Of a stretch of 14,460 nt of DNA, positions 1 through 7,986 are shown piece by piece. A program made the translations under genes and the position numbers. Below the pieces are notes generated by a model. That model made no database searches. It worked only from the letters and a program-made list of their open reading frames with translations, and was not told the DNA's origin. The DNA is taken from assembly GCA_049325575.1 (NCBI GenBank), contig JBMOLK010000125.1:1-14460 (forward strand), in the 5' to 3' direction. Source of the DNA: JBMOLK01 sp049325575. Its GTDB lineage: Bacteria > Bacillota > Clostridia > Acetivibrionales > Acetivibrionaceae. Positions within the stretch are counted from its first letter, which is position 1. Every line of letters starts with the position of its first letter.

Positions 1-9
1 CGAAGATGA

Positions 10-118
10 TTATGTAAAGAAATTTTGTTGGGACTTTCGTCATTCTAAGGATTTCGCTGAAAATCTTTACATAACGGAAGTCTTAACATAACCGGTTTTA
101 CGTTAATCTTTACGTAAC
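10..118. repeat. Cluster of short CTTTACRTAAC-like repeats, possible recombinase site
   Basis: No gene is visible in the first 149 bases. Instead an 11-base motif recurs: CTTTACATAAC at 65-75, CTTAACATAAC at 82-92, a looser copy TTTTACGTTAA at 96-106 and CTTTACGTAAC at 108-118, with an inverted copy TTATGTAAAG at 10-19. The second and third copies form an inverted pair around CCGG (83-106). A second imperfect inverted repeat pairs GACTTTCGT (32-40) with ACGGAAGTC (74-82). Closely spaced direct and inverted copies like these are typical of binding sites for tyrosine recombinases or transposases. No recombinase gene lies in the window, so the function is inference. The repeats lie downstream of the acetyltransferase gene. 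Confidence 0.5.
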
Positions 119-149
119 AAGGGGAAAGCCGACCTCATATAAATACTGC

Positions 150-626
150 TCAATTATATTCCTTTACAAGGAGGGCCCTCACATAGCCTCTGTCTTTTGT
201 TGTTGAGTCTATGTAAAAGCCTCTTCCGTAGTAGAAGCGTACAAGATCTCTATATTTGGAGGCTGTGTGAAGGCTTACCTTTTTTACACCCCTGGATATA
301 AGAAGCTTATCCACAAGGTTCATCAAGGCTTTTCCTATACCGATATTATGAAACTTGAGGCTTACTCCGAATCTGCTAATGTAGGCAGTATTATCGGGTA
401 AAATATGTACTCTTATTGTACCAACAGGTGTATCGTCAATAAATGCTACAAATACATCCTTGGTTTCTATATCTTTTCTTATATCATCCAAAGACTCATC
501 CAAGGCTTCCATGGAACCCGTAAGCCCTGCGTCTTCCATATACTTTTTGAAGGCTTCCGTTGTAATTCTTTGTATTGCTTCTGCATCATCCGGTACAGCC
601 CTTCTTATAACAAAAGAATAATTCAT
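150..626 (-). CDS. GNAT-family N-acetyltransferase
   Basis: A 158-residue single-domain GNAT acetyltransferase, which would move an acetyl group from acetyl-CoA to an unidentified amine. The N-terminal strand and helix (IRRAVPDDAEAIQRI, residues 7-21) are typical. The acetyl-CoA loop is seen at residues 86-101, ending in HNIGIGKAL, followed by a helix and a C-terminal RFYYGRGF motif (130-137) that commonly carries the tyrosine of this fold. The ATG at 626 is preceded by only a weak GGTGA ribosome site. It lies 25 bases after argF and is the last gene of the argD-carAB-argF run, so it is probably co-transcribed. Because the cluster lacks argJ and argA, a role as a short N-acetylglutamate synthase is conceivable, but nothing in the sequence fixes the substrate. 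The fold is secure; the function is open. Confidence 0.85.
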   Translation of the reverse strand: MNYSFVIRRAVPDDAEAIQRITTEAFKKYMEDAGLTGSMEALDESLDDIRKDIETKDVFVAFIDDTPVGTIRVHILPDNTAYISRFGVSLKFHNIGIGKALMNLVDKLLISRGVKKVSLHTASKYRDLVRFYYGRGFYIDSTTKDRGYVRALLVKEYN

Positions 627-651
627 TTTAATTCACCACTTAGCCTAAATA

Positions 652-1569
652 TTATCCCATTAATAGAGCCATTATTGCTTTTTGGACATGAAGCCTGTTT
701 TCAGCCTCATCAAAGATGGCTGATTGAGGACCGTCAATTACATCTTCGGTAACTTCATAACCCCTATATGCCGGAAGACAGTGGAGGAAAATAGCATCAT
801 CCTTAGCCTTGGAGAAAAGTTCACCGTTTACCTGATATGGCATGAATATTTTTAGTCTTGACTCTTTTTCTGACTCCTGGCCCATGCTTACCCATGTATC
901 CGTATAGATAACATCTGCACCCTTTACTGCTTCTACCGGATCTTCCGTCAATATTATCTTTGATCCTGAGGCTTTTGCATCTTCCTGTGCTTCCGATACT
1001 ATCTGACTGTCGCACCAATAGCCCTTCGGAGCAGCTACTGCTATATCCATACCCACCTTTGCACATCCATGAAGGAGGGAATTGGCTACATTGTTACCGT
1101 CTCCCACGTATGCAAGCTTAAGGCCTTTCAGTTTGCCCTTGTGCTCATAAACCGTAAAAAGATCGGCAAGAATCTGACAGGGGTGTACTAAATCGGTAAG
1201 ACCGTTTATAACCGGTATAGAGCCGTATTTAGCCAGTTCTTCAACATCACTTTGCTTGAATGTTCTTATCATTATTCCATCCATATATCTTGAAAGCACC
1301 TGTGCAGTATCGTATATGGTTTCCCCGCGTCCAAGCTGTATGTCATTAGAGCTTAGGAACAAAGGATATCCACCTAACTGATACATTCCAACTTCGAAAG
1401 AAACCCTGGTTCTTGTAGATGACTTTGTGAAAATCATACCAAGGGTTTTTCCCTTTAGCAAATGGTGCTGTATTCCTTCTTTTAACTGGTTTTTAAGTTT
1501 TTCGGATAGTTTCAGTATATCTTCTATTTCACCCGGTGTCAGGTCATGAAGACTTAATAAATGCTTCAT
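652..1569 (-). CDS. argF: Ornithine carbamoyltransferase
   Basis: Joins carbamoyl phosphate and ornithine to give citrulline, in the cytoplasm. The 305-residue length is normal for the family. The carbamoyl-phosphate site SSTRTR is at residues 50-55, HPCQ at 129-132, the ornithine loop DTWVSMG at 224-230 and the catalytic HCLP at 263-266. DTWVSMG and HCLP separate it from aspartate carbamoyltransferase. An upstream in-frame ATG at 1578 abuts the ribosome site with no spacer, so the ATG at 1569 (MKHLL), nine bases from it, is the better start. The gene starts 23 bases after the carB stop, so it uses the carbamoyl phosphate made by its operon neighbours. It is expected to be controlled from the argD promoter. 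Confidence 0.97.
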   Translation of the reverse strand: MKHLLSLHDLTPGEIEDILKLSEKLKNQLKEGIQHHLLKGKTLGMIFTKSSTRTRVSFEVGMYQLGGYPLFLSSNDIQLGRGETIYDTAQVLSRYMDGIMIRTFKQSDVEELAKYGSIPVINGLTDLVHPCQILADLFTVYEHKGKLKGLKLAYVGDGNNVANSLLHGCAKVGMDIAVAAPKGYWCDSQIVSEAQEDAKASGSKIILTEDPVEAVKGADVIYTDTWVSMGQESEKESRLKIFMPYQVNGELFSKAKDDAIFLHCLPAYRGYEVTEDVIDGPQSAIFDEAENRLHVQKAIMALLMG

Positions 1570-1578
1570 AAAATACAT

Positions 1579-1586
1579 ACCTCCCT
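1579..1586 (-). promoter_or_regulatory. argF ribosome binding site
   Basis: AGGGAGGT on the minus strand directly touches an ATG at 1578 but lies nine bases before the ATG at 1569. The spacing decides for the second ATG, which removes three residues from the longest reading frame. Confidence 0.8.
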
Positions 1587-1592
1587 AAAAAT

Positions 1593-4500
1593 CTATTTTG
1601 AATACTCATCAAGTGAATGGATTTCGGTATCCTTCCCTGAAATCATGTGTTCAAGAATGCTAAGGACTGCTTTGGTTGTATCAAGAGAAGTAATACACGG
1701 AATATTATATTCTATTGATGTTCTTCTTAGCATAAATCCAAGCGTTGCAGGTATTTTACCTCTGGTTGGCGTATTGATTACCAGTGAGATATTATCGTTT
1801 TTAATATAGTTTATTACCTGGTCGCCAGGCACAAACTCTACTTCTATCCCTACACCTGAAAGATATGCATAAGTATCTTCGGTAGCCATAAGCCTAAATC
1901 CCAGCTCTAAAAGAGACTGTGCAATTTCAATACACTCTTTTTTATCCCTGTCTGCTACCGACAAAAGTACATTTCCACCTGAAGGAATCTTTAGGCCGGA
2001 GGCAAGAAGTGCCTTATATAGTGCACTGTGATAGTCTCTGGATACTCCCATTACCTCACCGGTAGACTTCATTTCAGGTCCCAGAAAGGTATCAACTATA
2101 GTCAGCTTGGAAAAGGAGAATACCGGTGCCTTTACGGCAATATACTCCGACTCCCTGTAGAGGCCGGGTTCATAGCCCAGGTCCTTTAACTTATGCCCCA
2201 TTATTAGCTTTGTAGCTACATCAACCATAGGTATGCCTGTTACCTTGCTTATTACAGGAATGGTCCGGCTCGCACGTGGGTTTACTTCTATTACGTATAC
2301 CCTGTTCTCGCGATCCATAACAAACTGTATGTTAAATAGTCCCACTATTTTTAACGATTTGGCAAGCTTTAGTGTATAGTCAACGATTATCTTTTTTGTT
2401 CCTTCATCAAGTGTTTGCGGAGGATATATTGATATGCTGTCTCCCGAATGGACACCTGCCCTTTCAACATGCTCCATAATACCCGGAATTAGCACATCCG
2501 TCCCATCGCATATTCCGTCAACTTCTATTTCCTTACCGTCAATATATTTGTCTATAAGGACAGGATGCTTTGTTGAGATATCTACAGCCAGCTTCATGTA
2601 CTCTTCAAGGGTTGCATCGTTATAGACTACTTCCATAGCCCTGCCGCCAAGCACGTATGAGGGCCTCACCAGCACAGGGTATCCTATACGTTTCGCTATT
2701 GCCATAGCCTGGTCATATGAGAAGGCCGTGCTGCCTTCAGGTATAGGAATATTAAGCTCTTCCAAAAGCTTAAGGAACTTATCCCTGTCCTCTGCTATAT
2801 CTATGCTTTCAACAGAGGTGCCAAGAATATTTACGCCTTCTTTAGCAAGGGGAGCTGCCAGATTGATAGCTGTCTGACCGCCAAATTGGACTATTACTCC
2901 AACAGGCTTTTCCTTTTCAATTATATCAAGGACGCACTCCTTGGTGAGAGGTTCAAAGTACAGCTTATCTGAAGTATCAAAGTCGGTACTTACCGTCTCC
3001 GGGTTATTGTTTATTATTATTGATTCAATGCCAAGTTCCTTAAGTGTATTGACAGAATGAACACTGCAGTAGTCAAACTCAATACCCTGACCTATTCTTA
3101 TGGGACCTGAACCGATTACCACTACTTTTTTATTGTCCGATACCATTACCTCATCCTTTTCTTCATAGGTTGAGTAGTAATACGGTGTTACAGCTTCAAA
3201 CTCACCTGCACAGGTATCAACAATTTTATATACCGGATGAACTGGGTATTTATTTCTAAGCTCTAAAACAGTCTCCAGAGGAACATTTACAAGATTTGCG
3301 ATGTACGAATCACCAAAGCCTATCTTTTTAGCCCTGGAGTATAGATCATAGTCAAGCCAGGCAATCCCCGAGTTCTTGATTTCCTCTGCCATCTTAACGA
3401 TCTTCTCCAGCTTTTTTACAAAGAATATATCTATTTTTGTTATATCGCAGATTTCTTCAGGAGACACACCTTTTTGGAGTGCCTTGCAAATGGCAAATAT
3501 TCTTTCATCCTTCGCTGCCCTTATGAATTCTAGGAGCTCCTCTTTTGATTTGTTGTCAAAAAGGCTTAATCCCAGCTGATAGTTAAGCTTTATATCAAGA
3601 GAGTCTATTGCTTTTAGAAGGGACTCCTCAAAGGTCCTTCCTATAGCCATTACTTCTCCCGTTGCCTTCATTTGTGTACCCAATGATCTGTCTGCAGTAG
3701 TAAATTTGTCAAAAGGCCAGCGGGGAACTTTTGTAACTACATAGTCCAAAGAGGGCTCAAAGCAGGCATAAGTATTTTTTGTTACAGGGTTTTTTATCTC
3801 ATCAAGGTTAAGTCCCACGGCAATTTTTGCAGCTGCCCTGGCTATAGGGTATCCTGTAGCTTTAGACGCAAGAGCACTGGAACGGCTAACCCTTGGATTC
3901 ACCTCTATAACAACATATTCAAAGCTATAGGGGTTAAGAGCAAACTGTATGTTACAGCCTCCTTTAATATTAAGCGCACGGATAATCTTAATTGAAGCGG
4001 TTCTTAGCATCTGGTACTCAATATCCGAAAGTGTCTGGCTTGGAGCAACTACAATACTGTCACCTGTATGTACGCCTACAGGATCGAAGTTTTCCATATT
4101 ACATATAATTATACAGTTGTCCGCCCCGTCCCTCATTACCTCGTATTCAATTTCCTTCCAGCCTGCAACGCTTTGCTCAAGAAGTACCTGGTTTATCATA
4201 CTAAGCTTGAGACCTTTACCGCAAATATATTTGAATTCTTCCATATTGTTGGCAATACCGCCACCGGTACCACCCAAAGTATAAGCCGGACGGATAATGA
4301 TTGGAAAGCCTATTTCTTCTACGAATTTAACAGCATCATCCAGGGTAGTTACAATGGTGCTAAGAGGTACTTTTTCACCTATTTCCTGCATGGTGTTTTT
4401 AAAAAGCTCCCTGTCCTCTGCCTTTTTTATAGACTCGAGAGATGTCCCCAAAAGCTCGATACCCATTTCTTCAAGGATGCCGTCATGTGCAAGCTCAACA

Positions 4501-4796
4501 GCCATATTAAGGCCTGTTTGCCCCCCGAGAGATGCGAGAATTCCATCAGGTTTTTCCTTTTTAATTATTTTCTTTACAAAATCGAGAGTAATAGGTTCTA
4601 TATAAACCCTATCTGCTGATTCAGTATCTGTCATTATGGTTGCAGGGTTGCTGTTAACCAGAACAACTTCGATTCCTTCTTCTCTCAAAGACCTGCATGC
4701 CTGTGTTCCGGAATAGTCAAACTCTGCTGCCTGACCTATTATTATAGGGCCCGAACCTATAACCAGCACTTTTTTTATTTTATCTATTTTTGGCAT
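1593..4796 (-). CDS. carB: Carbamoyl-phosphate synthase large subunit
   Basis: Makes carbamoyl phosphate from bicarbonate, ammonia supplied by CarA, and two ATP. The 1067 residues show the usual internal duplication. The first half starts with GSGPIIIGQAAEFDYSGTQA (15-34) and has an ATP-grasp glycine loop LGGTGGG (174-180). The second half starts at GSGPIRIGQGIEFDY (562-576) with LGGRAMEV (716-723). Both metal-binding strands (IEVNPR) are present, at about 297-302 and 836-841. Residues from about 940 form the MGS-like regulatory domain, which is shorter than in E. coli around position 990 and lacks the VNKVHEGRP stretch. The ATG at 4796 is preferred over an in-frame GTG at 4808, because that GTG is part of the G-rich ribosome site and MPK begins most homologues. 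It follows carA by 26 bases. Confidence 0.97.
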   Translation of the reverse strand: MPKIDKIKKVLVIGSGPIIIGQAAEFDYSGTQACRSLREEGIEVVLVNSNPATIMTDTESADRVYIEPITLDFVKKIIKKEKPDGILASLGGQTGLNMAVELAHDGILEEMGIELLGTSLESIKKAEDRELFKNTMQEIGEKVPLSTIVTTLDDAVKFVEEIGFPIIIRPAYTLGGTGGGIANNMEEFKYICGKGLKLSMINQVLLEQSVAGWKEIEYEVMRDGADNCIIICNMENFDPVGVHTGDSIVVAPSQTLSDIEYQMLRTASIKIIRALNIKGGCNIQFALNPYSFEYVVIEVNPRVSRSSALASKATGYPIARAAAKIAVGLNLDEIKNPVTKNTYACFEPSLDYVVTKVPRWPFDKFTTADRSLGTQMKATGEVMAIGRTFEESLLKAIDSLDIKLNYQLGLSLFDNKSKEELLEFIRAAKDERIFAICKALQKGVSPEEICDITKIDIFFVKKLEKIVKMAEEIKNSGIAWLDYDLYSRAKKIGFGDSYIANLVNVPLETVLELRNKYPVHPVYKIVDTCAGEFEAVTPYYYSTYEEKDEVMVSDNKKVVVIGSGPIRIGQGIEFDYCSVHSVNTLKELGIESIIINNNPETVSTDFDTSDKLYFEPLTKECVLDIIEKEKPVGVIVQFGGQTAINLAAPLAKEGVNILGTSVESIDIAEDRDKFLKLLEELNIPIPEGSTAFSYDQAMAIAKRIGYPVLVRPSYVLGGRAMEVVYNDATLEEYMKLAVDISTKHPVLIDKYIDGKEIEVDGICDGTDVLIPGIMEHVERAGVHSGDSISIYPPQTLDEGTKKIIVDYTLKLAKSLKIVGLFNIQFVMDRENRVYVIEVNPRASRTIPVISKVTGIPMVDVATKLIMGHKLKDLGYEPGLYRESEYIAVKAPVFSFSKLTIVDTFLGPEMKSTGEVMGVSRDYHSALYKALLASGLKIPSGGNVLLSVADRDKKECIEIAQSLLELGFRLMATEDTYAYLSGVGIEVEFVPGDQVINYIKNDNISLVINTPTRGKIPATLGFMLRRTSIEYNIPCITSLDTTKAVLSILEHMISGKDTEIHSLDEYSK

Positions 4797-4800
4797 TTTG

Positions 4801-4808
4801 ACCCCCAC
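4801..4808 (-). promoter_or_regulatory. carB ribosome binding site
   Basis: The minus strand reads GTGGGGGT four bases before the ATG at 4796. The GTG within it could itself start translation in frame, but then no good ribosome site would remain, so this stretch is taken as the binding site. Confidence 0.55.
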
Positions 4809-4822
4809 TTGTTTTCAAATAT

Positions 4823-5890
4823 TTATTCATTATTGTCCATCAGTTTTATAAAGTCGTCAAAAATATACGCAGAATCTTCAGGACCTGGAGCAGCTTCAGG
4901 ATGGTACTGAACGCTTAAAAGAGGATAATGTTTGTGCCGGAAGCCTTCTACCGTGTTATCATTAACATTCATATGGGTAATAACTATATCGCTGCTAAAG
5001 TCCTTTTCCAAGGCATAGTTATGATTTTGCGATGTTATATAGCACTTTCCTGTTATATAATCCTTGACAGGATGATTGCCTCCATGGTGTCCGAATTTGA
5101 GCTTGTAGGTTTTACCTCCCAATGCCAGACCCAGAAGCTGATGGCCAAGGCATATGCCTAAGATAGGCTTCTTCCCGATGAGCTCCTGCACCGTAGTCTT
5201 AATAAAAGGCAAATCTGCCGGGTCACCAGGGCCGTTGGACAGAAGTATGCCGTCGGGATTATAGCTCATAACCTCTTTGGCGGAGGATGAAGCTGGAAGA
5301 ATGTATATATCGCAGTTCCTTTTTTCCAGTGATCTTATTATGTTGTATTTCACACCGAAATCCAGTACTACAACTCTTTTTCCTCTACCCAGCTTGTGAA
5401 CGGGCGTTTTTGTAGTAACTTCCATTACCAGGTTTCTCTTATCCTTTTTCTTTTTCATAAGCTTCTCAAGTAGAATATCTATATTTCCGCTCTCGGTTGA
5501 AATTATTCCGTACATGCTGCCGAAATTACGTATATGTTGGGTCAGGGCCCTGGTATCAATACCTTTAATTCCTACGATATTATTCTTCTTAAAATACTCG
5601 TCAGGTGTTGTTTCAAAACGCCAGTTACTGGGGGTATCTGAAAGTTCCTTGACGATAAAACCCTGTACATGGGTTTTGTATGATTCATTATCGTACTGAT
5701 TGAAGCCGTAGTTTCCTATTAACGGATATGTCATTGTTACTATCTGACCGTTGTAGGATGGATCGGTAGAGATTTCCTGATATCCTGTCATACATGTATT
5801 AAAAACAATTTCGCCTGTTGTTTCACCGGCTTTGCCAAAGGCCTCACCGGAGAAATAGGTTCCGTCTTCCAAAACTAAAACAGATTTCAT
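4823..5890 (-). CDS. carA: Carbamoyl-phosphate synthase small (glutaminase) subunit
   Basis: Splits glutamine and feeds ammonia to CarB. The 355 residues comprise the CarA-specific N-terminal domain (1 to about 160, with NTCMTGYQEI at 31-40 and DPSYNGQIV at 43-51) and a class I glutamine amidotransferase domain. The catalytic triad is visible: Cys247 in GICLGHQ, with His330 and Glu332 in QYHPE. The oxyanion-side loop SNGPGDP is at 218-224. An AAGGAG ribosome site (5899-5904) lies eight bases before the ATG. The gene starts 18 bases after the argD stop and carB follows by 26 bases, so all are co-transcribed. A location among arg genes suggests the arginine-specific synthase of organisms with two such enzymes; a pyrimidine-linked copy would lie elsewhere. 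Confidence 0.97.
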   Translation of the reverse strand: MKSVLVLEDGTYFSGEAFGKAGETTGEIVFNTCMTGYQEISTDPSYNGQIVTMTYPLIGNYGFNQYDNESYKTHVQGFIVKELSDTPSNWRFETTPDEYFKKNNIVGIKGIDTRALTQHIRNFGSMYGIISTESGNIDILLEKLMKKKKDKRNLVMEVTTKTPVHKLGRGKRVVVLDFGVKYNIIRSLEKRNCDIYILPASSSAKEVMSYNPDGILLSNGPGDPADLPFIKTTVQELIGKKPILGICLGHQLLGLALGGKTYKLKFGHHGGNHPVKDYITGKCYITSQNHNYALEKDFSSDIVITHMNVNDNTVEGFRHKHYPLLSVQYHPEAAPGPEDSAYIFDDFIKLMDNNE

Positions 5891-5908
5891 ATCTATGGCT
5901 CCTTAATA

Positions 5909-7105
5909 TTAATATTCTGACAAAACACTGTCCAATACATCTACCAAACCGTCAATATCTTCTTTTTTAACAATCAGAGGCGGTAACATTCTTAGGATAT
6001 TCTTACCTACATTACCAACCAGATAGCCTTTATTAAAGCACTTGTTTTTTATCTCCACTGCTTCGTCTATTGAAAACTGCATACCTATCATGAGGCCCTT
6101 TCCTCTTACTTCTTTCACAAAACTGTATTTTTCAGCCAGGACAGTGAGCTTCTCAATGAAGTACTGGCCCATTTTTTCAGAGTTTTCAACCAACTTTTCT
6201 TGAAGGAGTATATTCATAACAGCCAGGCCTGCTGCACATGCCAGAGGATTTCCTCCAAAGGTGGAGCCATGGTCTCCAGGCTCGAAGGCACTTGCAACAT
6301 GGTCTTTAGCACAAAGTGCACCTATAGGGAATCCTCCTCCCAAAGCCTTTGCCAGTGTGAATATATCCGGTTCTACACCAAAGTGTTCATAAGCGAACAA
6401 CTTGCCGGTTCTTCCCAGACCGCTTTGAACTTCATCAAATATGAGGAAAATACCCTTTTCATCACAAAGTTTTCTGACACCCTTCATGTATTCGACTGTC
6501 ATAAGGTTTACTCCGCTTTCTCCCTGGATAGGTTCTATCATTATGGCACATGTTGACCCGTTAATTGCGTTTTCAAGGGCTTCAAGATCATTTATAGGCA
6601 CTTTCAGGAAGCTTGGGGTGAGGGGAGAATAGGGTTTTTGATACTTATCCTGTCCTGTTGCGGCAATAGTTGCCAGTGTCCTTCCGTGGAAGGATTTTTC
6701 AAGGGTAATTATTTCAAATTTTTCAGGCATACCTTTCTTCTTAAAGTAGATCCTTGCAAGTTTTATGGCCCCTTCGTTTGCTTCCGCTCCACTATTTGCG
6801 AAGAAAACCTTATCCGCGCAGGAATTTTCAACCAGTATTTTCGCAAGCTTAGCCTGGGCCTCTATGTAATAGAGGTTTGAACAGTGAATGAATTTTTCTG
6901 CCTGCTCTTTTATAGCATTCACAAGCTTGGGATGTGAGTGCCCCACAGCGCTTACCGCTATACCGGCAAGAAAGTCATAATATTTATTGCCCTCTATGTC
7001 CCAAAGGTTGATGCCTTTTCCATAATCAAAGCATACAGGGGTTCTATCTCCAAATGTATTCATAAAATACTTTTTATCCAGATCCATTATTTCATTAAGT
7101 TTCAT
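5909..7105 (-). CDS. argD: Acetylornithine aminotransferase
   Basis: A PLP-dependent class III aminotransferase that converts N-acetylglutamate semialdehyde to N2-acetylornithine with glutamate as amino donor. It has 398 residues, the usual length. Visible sites are the PLP phosphate-binding NSGAEANEGAIK (104-115), FHGRT (139-143), the PLP-ring aspartate in FDEVQSGLGRTG (Asp224) and the Schiff-base Lys253 in LAKALGGG. The reading frame extends upstream to 7168, but that part overlaps the promoter and operator. The ATG at 7105 has a GGAGG site (7114-7118) eight bases before it. First gene of the argD-carA-carB-argF-GNAT operon. Some homologues also serve lysine synthesis (DapC activity), which cannot be judged here. 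Confidence 0.95.
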   Translation of the reverse strand: MKLNEIMDLDKKYFMNTFGDRTPVCFDYGKGINLWDIEGNKYYDFLAGIAVSAVGHSHPKLVNAIKEQAEKFIHCSNLYYIEAQAKLAKILVENSCADKVFFANSGAEANEGAIKLARIYFKKKGMPEKFEIITLEKSFHGRTLATIAATGQDKYQKPYSPLTPSFLKVPINDLEALENAINGSTCAIMIEPIQGESGVNLMTVEYMKGVRKLCDEKGIFLIFDEVQSGLGRTGKLFAYEHFGVEPDIFTLAKALGGGFPIGALCAKDHVASAFEPGDHGSTFGGNPLACAAGLAVMNILLQEKLVENSEKMGQYFIEKLTVLAEKYSFVKEVRGKGLMIGMQFSIDEAVEIKNKCFNKGYLVGNVGKNILRMLPPLIVKKEDIDGLVDVLDSVLSEY

Positions 7106-7135
7106 AGCCAAAACCTCCATATGAAAAATATTATT

Positions 7136-7168
7136 TATAATTATACATAAAAATGTATAAAAATGCAA
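7136..7168 (-). promoter_or_regulatory. argD promoter with ARG box
   Basis: On the minus strand, TTGCAT (7163-7168) and TATAAT (7140-7145) are separated by 17 bases, a near-ideal sigma-A promoter giving a leader of roughly 27 bases. An ARG box, TGCATTTTTATACA on the minus strand (7154-7167), overlaps the -35. It matches the ArgR/AhrC pattern TGNAT-N4-ATNCA. A perfect dyad TTATACA-N6-TGTATAA (7141-7160) shares seven bases with the box and reaches the -10. The 33-base block agrees with the one before argC at 28 positions. A repressor here would block polymerase directly. A second, poorer ARG-like sequence lies at 7172-7185. Confidence 0.8.
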
Positions 7169-7274
7169 CAGTGAATGTATATGTTGTTGTAATATTTCTA
7201 AGTACGATTATGAAGAGCCAGGGTACAAATAAACAAAACAATACAAAAAAGTAAAAATATTACACGTATAGGCG

Positions 7275-7334
7275 AAAATAAAATGCATCAAAAAGTGGTT
7301 ACAGACAAATAAATTACAGGTGTTTTTTGATGCA
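7275..7334 (-). terminator. Possible terminator overlapping the end of the PilZ gene
   Basis: In the minus-strand transcript, TGCATCAAAAA (7324-7334) can pair perfectly with TTTTTGATGCA (7284-7294), followed by a T-rich tail (7275-7283). The first arm lies in the last codons of the PilZ gene and its stop codon is in the 29-base loop. The stem is AT-rich and the loop large, so strength is doubtful. If active, it would separate PilZ transcription from the argD promoter. Confidence 0.4.
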
Positions 7335-7976
7335 ATTGACAAACTCTTCGCGAAGTCTTATTTTTTCATCTTCTAGAGAGCTAAAGAAGCTTGAAAGTAT
7401 ATTGTTGCTTTCTTCCGACATTTCAGTATACTGCATGCCGTAATCAATAAAACTATTCTGTGGAATTTTTCTGGTTATTCTGCCTTTGGCAATTATAATT
7501 TTCTTATTTGGAAGATAAATAGACAATTCCAGCTGCTTTTCACCGGGTTCAAAATGGTCTCTTGAATAGAAGGCCATTCCCACAAGGCTGACATTATGTA
7601 TTATGGCAAAATACTCTTTTTGAAGGTCTGACGTTTTTATTGTTGAGGCAAGATAAACATCATGTCTTGGAAAAACTCTTGAATTTTTCAGCTCCCTGAC
7701 ACTGGATATATTTATTGTAATGTAGCTTGGGAACTCAGGACTGATTTTAACTATTTCACCTTCAAACAGAAGCTCTGTCTGCTCGCTGGAGTACTTTATG
7801 AAGATAGACTGGCCAATCATTATTACATTTTCAAGATAAGCATTTAAAAGAGCAACAGACACAGAATGACTATCTGCTGCATAAACAATGTTTTGGAGCC
7901 AGACATTACTGGAAGAAAGCTTTGTATTAATAATCATGCCTTCTTTAAGTACTGTTGATATCAAGTCTTTTCCCAA
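7314..7976 (-). CDS. PilZ-domain protein, YcgR-like cyclic-di-GMP receptor
   Basis: A 220-residue soluble protein with an N-terminal YcgR-type beta domain (about 12-95) and a C-terminal PilZ domain (about 98-205). The cyclic-di-GMP signature is intact: RVFPR (RxxxR, 100-104) and NVSLVG (NxSxxG, 128-133). In characterised relatives, binding changes the contact between the two domains and alters flagellar motor output or another target. No signal peptide or membrane segment is seen. The TTG at 7976 is chosen because the GGGAGG site (7987-7992) is ten bases away; the longer frame starts with a TTG at 7985 only one base from it. It lies between argB (122-base gap) and argD (208-base gap), with no evident link to arginine synthesis. 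The domain call is strong; its target is unknown. Confidence 0.88.
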   Translation of the reverse strand: MGKDLISTVLKEGMIINTKLSSSNVWLQNIVYAADSHSVSVALLNAYLENVIMIGQSIFIKYSSEQTELLFEGEIVKISPEFPSYITINISSVRELKNSRVFPRHDVYLASTIKTSDLQKEYFAIIHNVSLVGMAFYSRDHFEPGEKQLELSIYLPNKKIIIAKGRITRKIPQNSFIDYGMQYTEMSEESNNILSSFFSSLEDEKIRLREEFVNCIKKHL

Positions 7977-7986
7977 ACAGACCAAT

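Noticed and set aside
4068..4619. 183-codon open frame on the plus strand within carB
   Set aside because: It is an antisense shadow of a highly conserved gene, has no ribosome site, and encodes no recognisable protein.
7105..7168. N-terminal extension of ArgD beginning MHFYTFLCII, similar to the extension of ArgC beginning MNFYTQICII
   Set aside because: The similarity comes from the shared promoter/operator block, not from a shared peptide; both true starts have good ribosome sites at 7105 and 10102.
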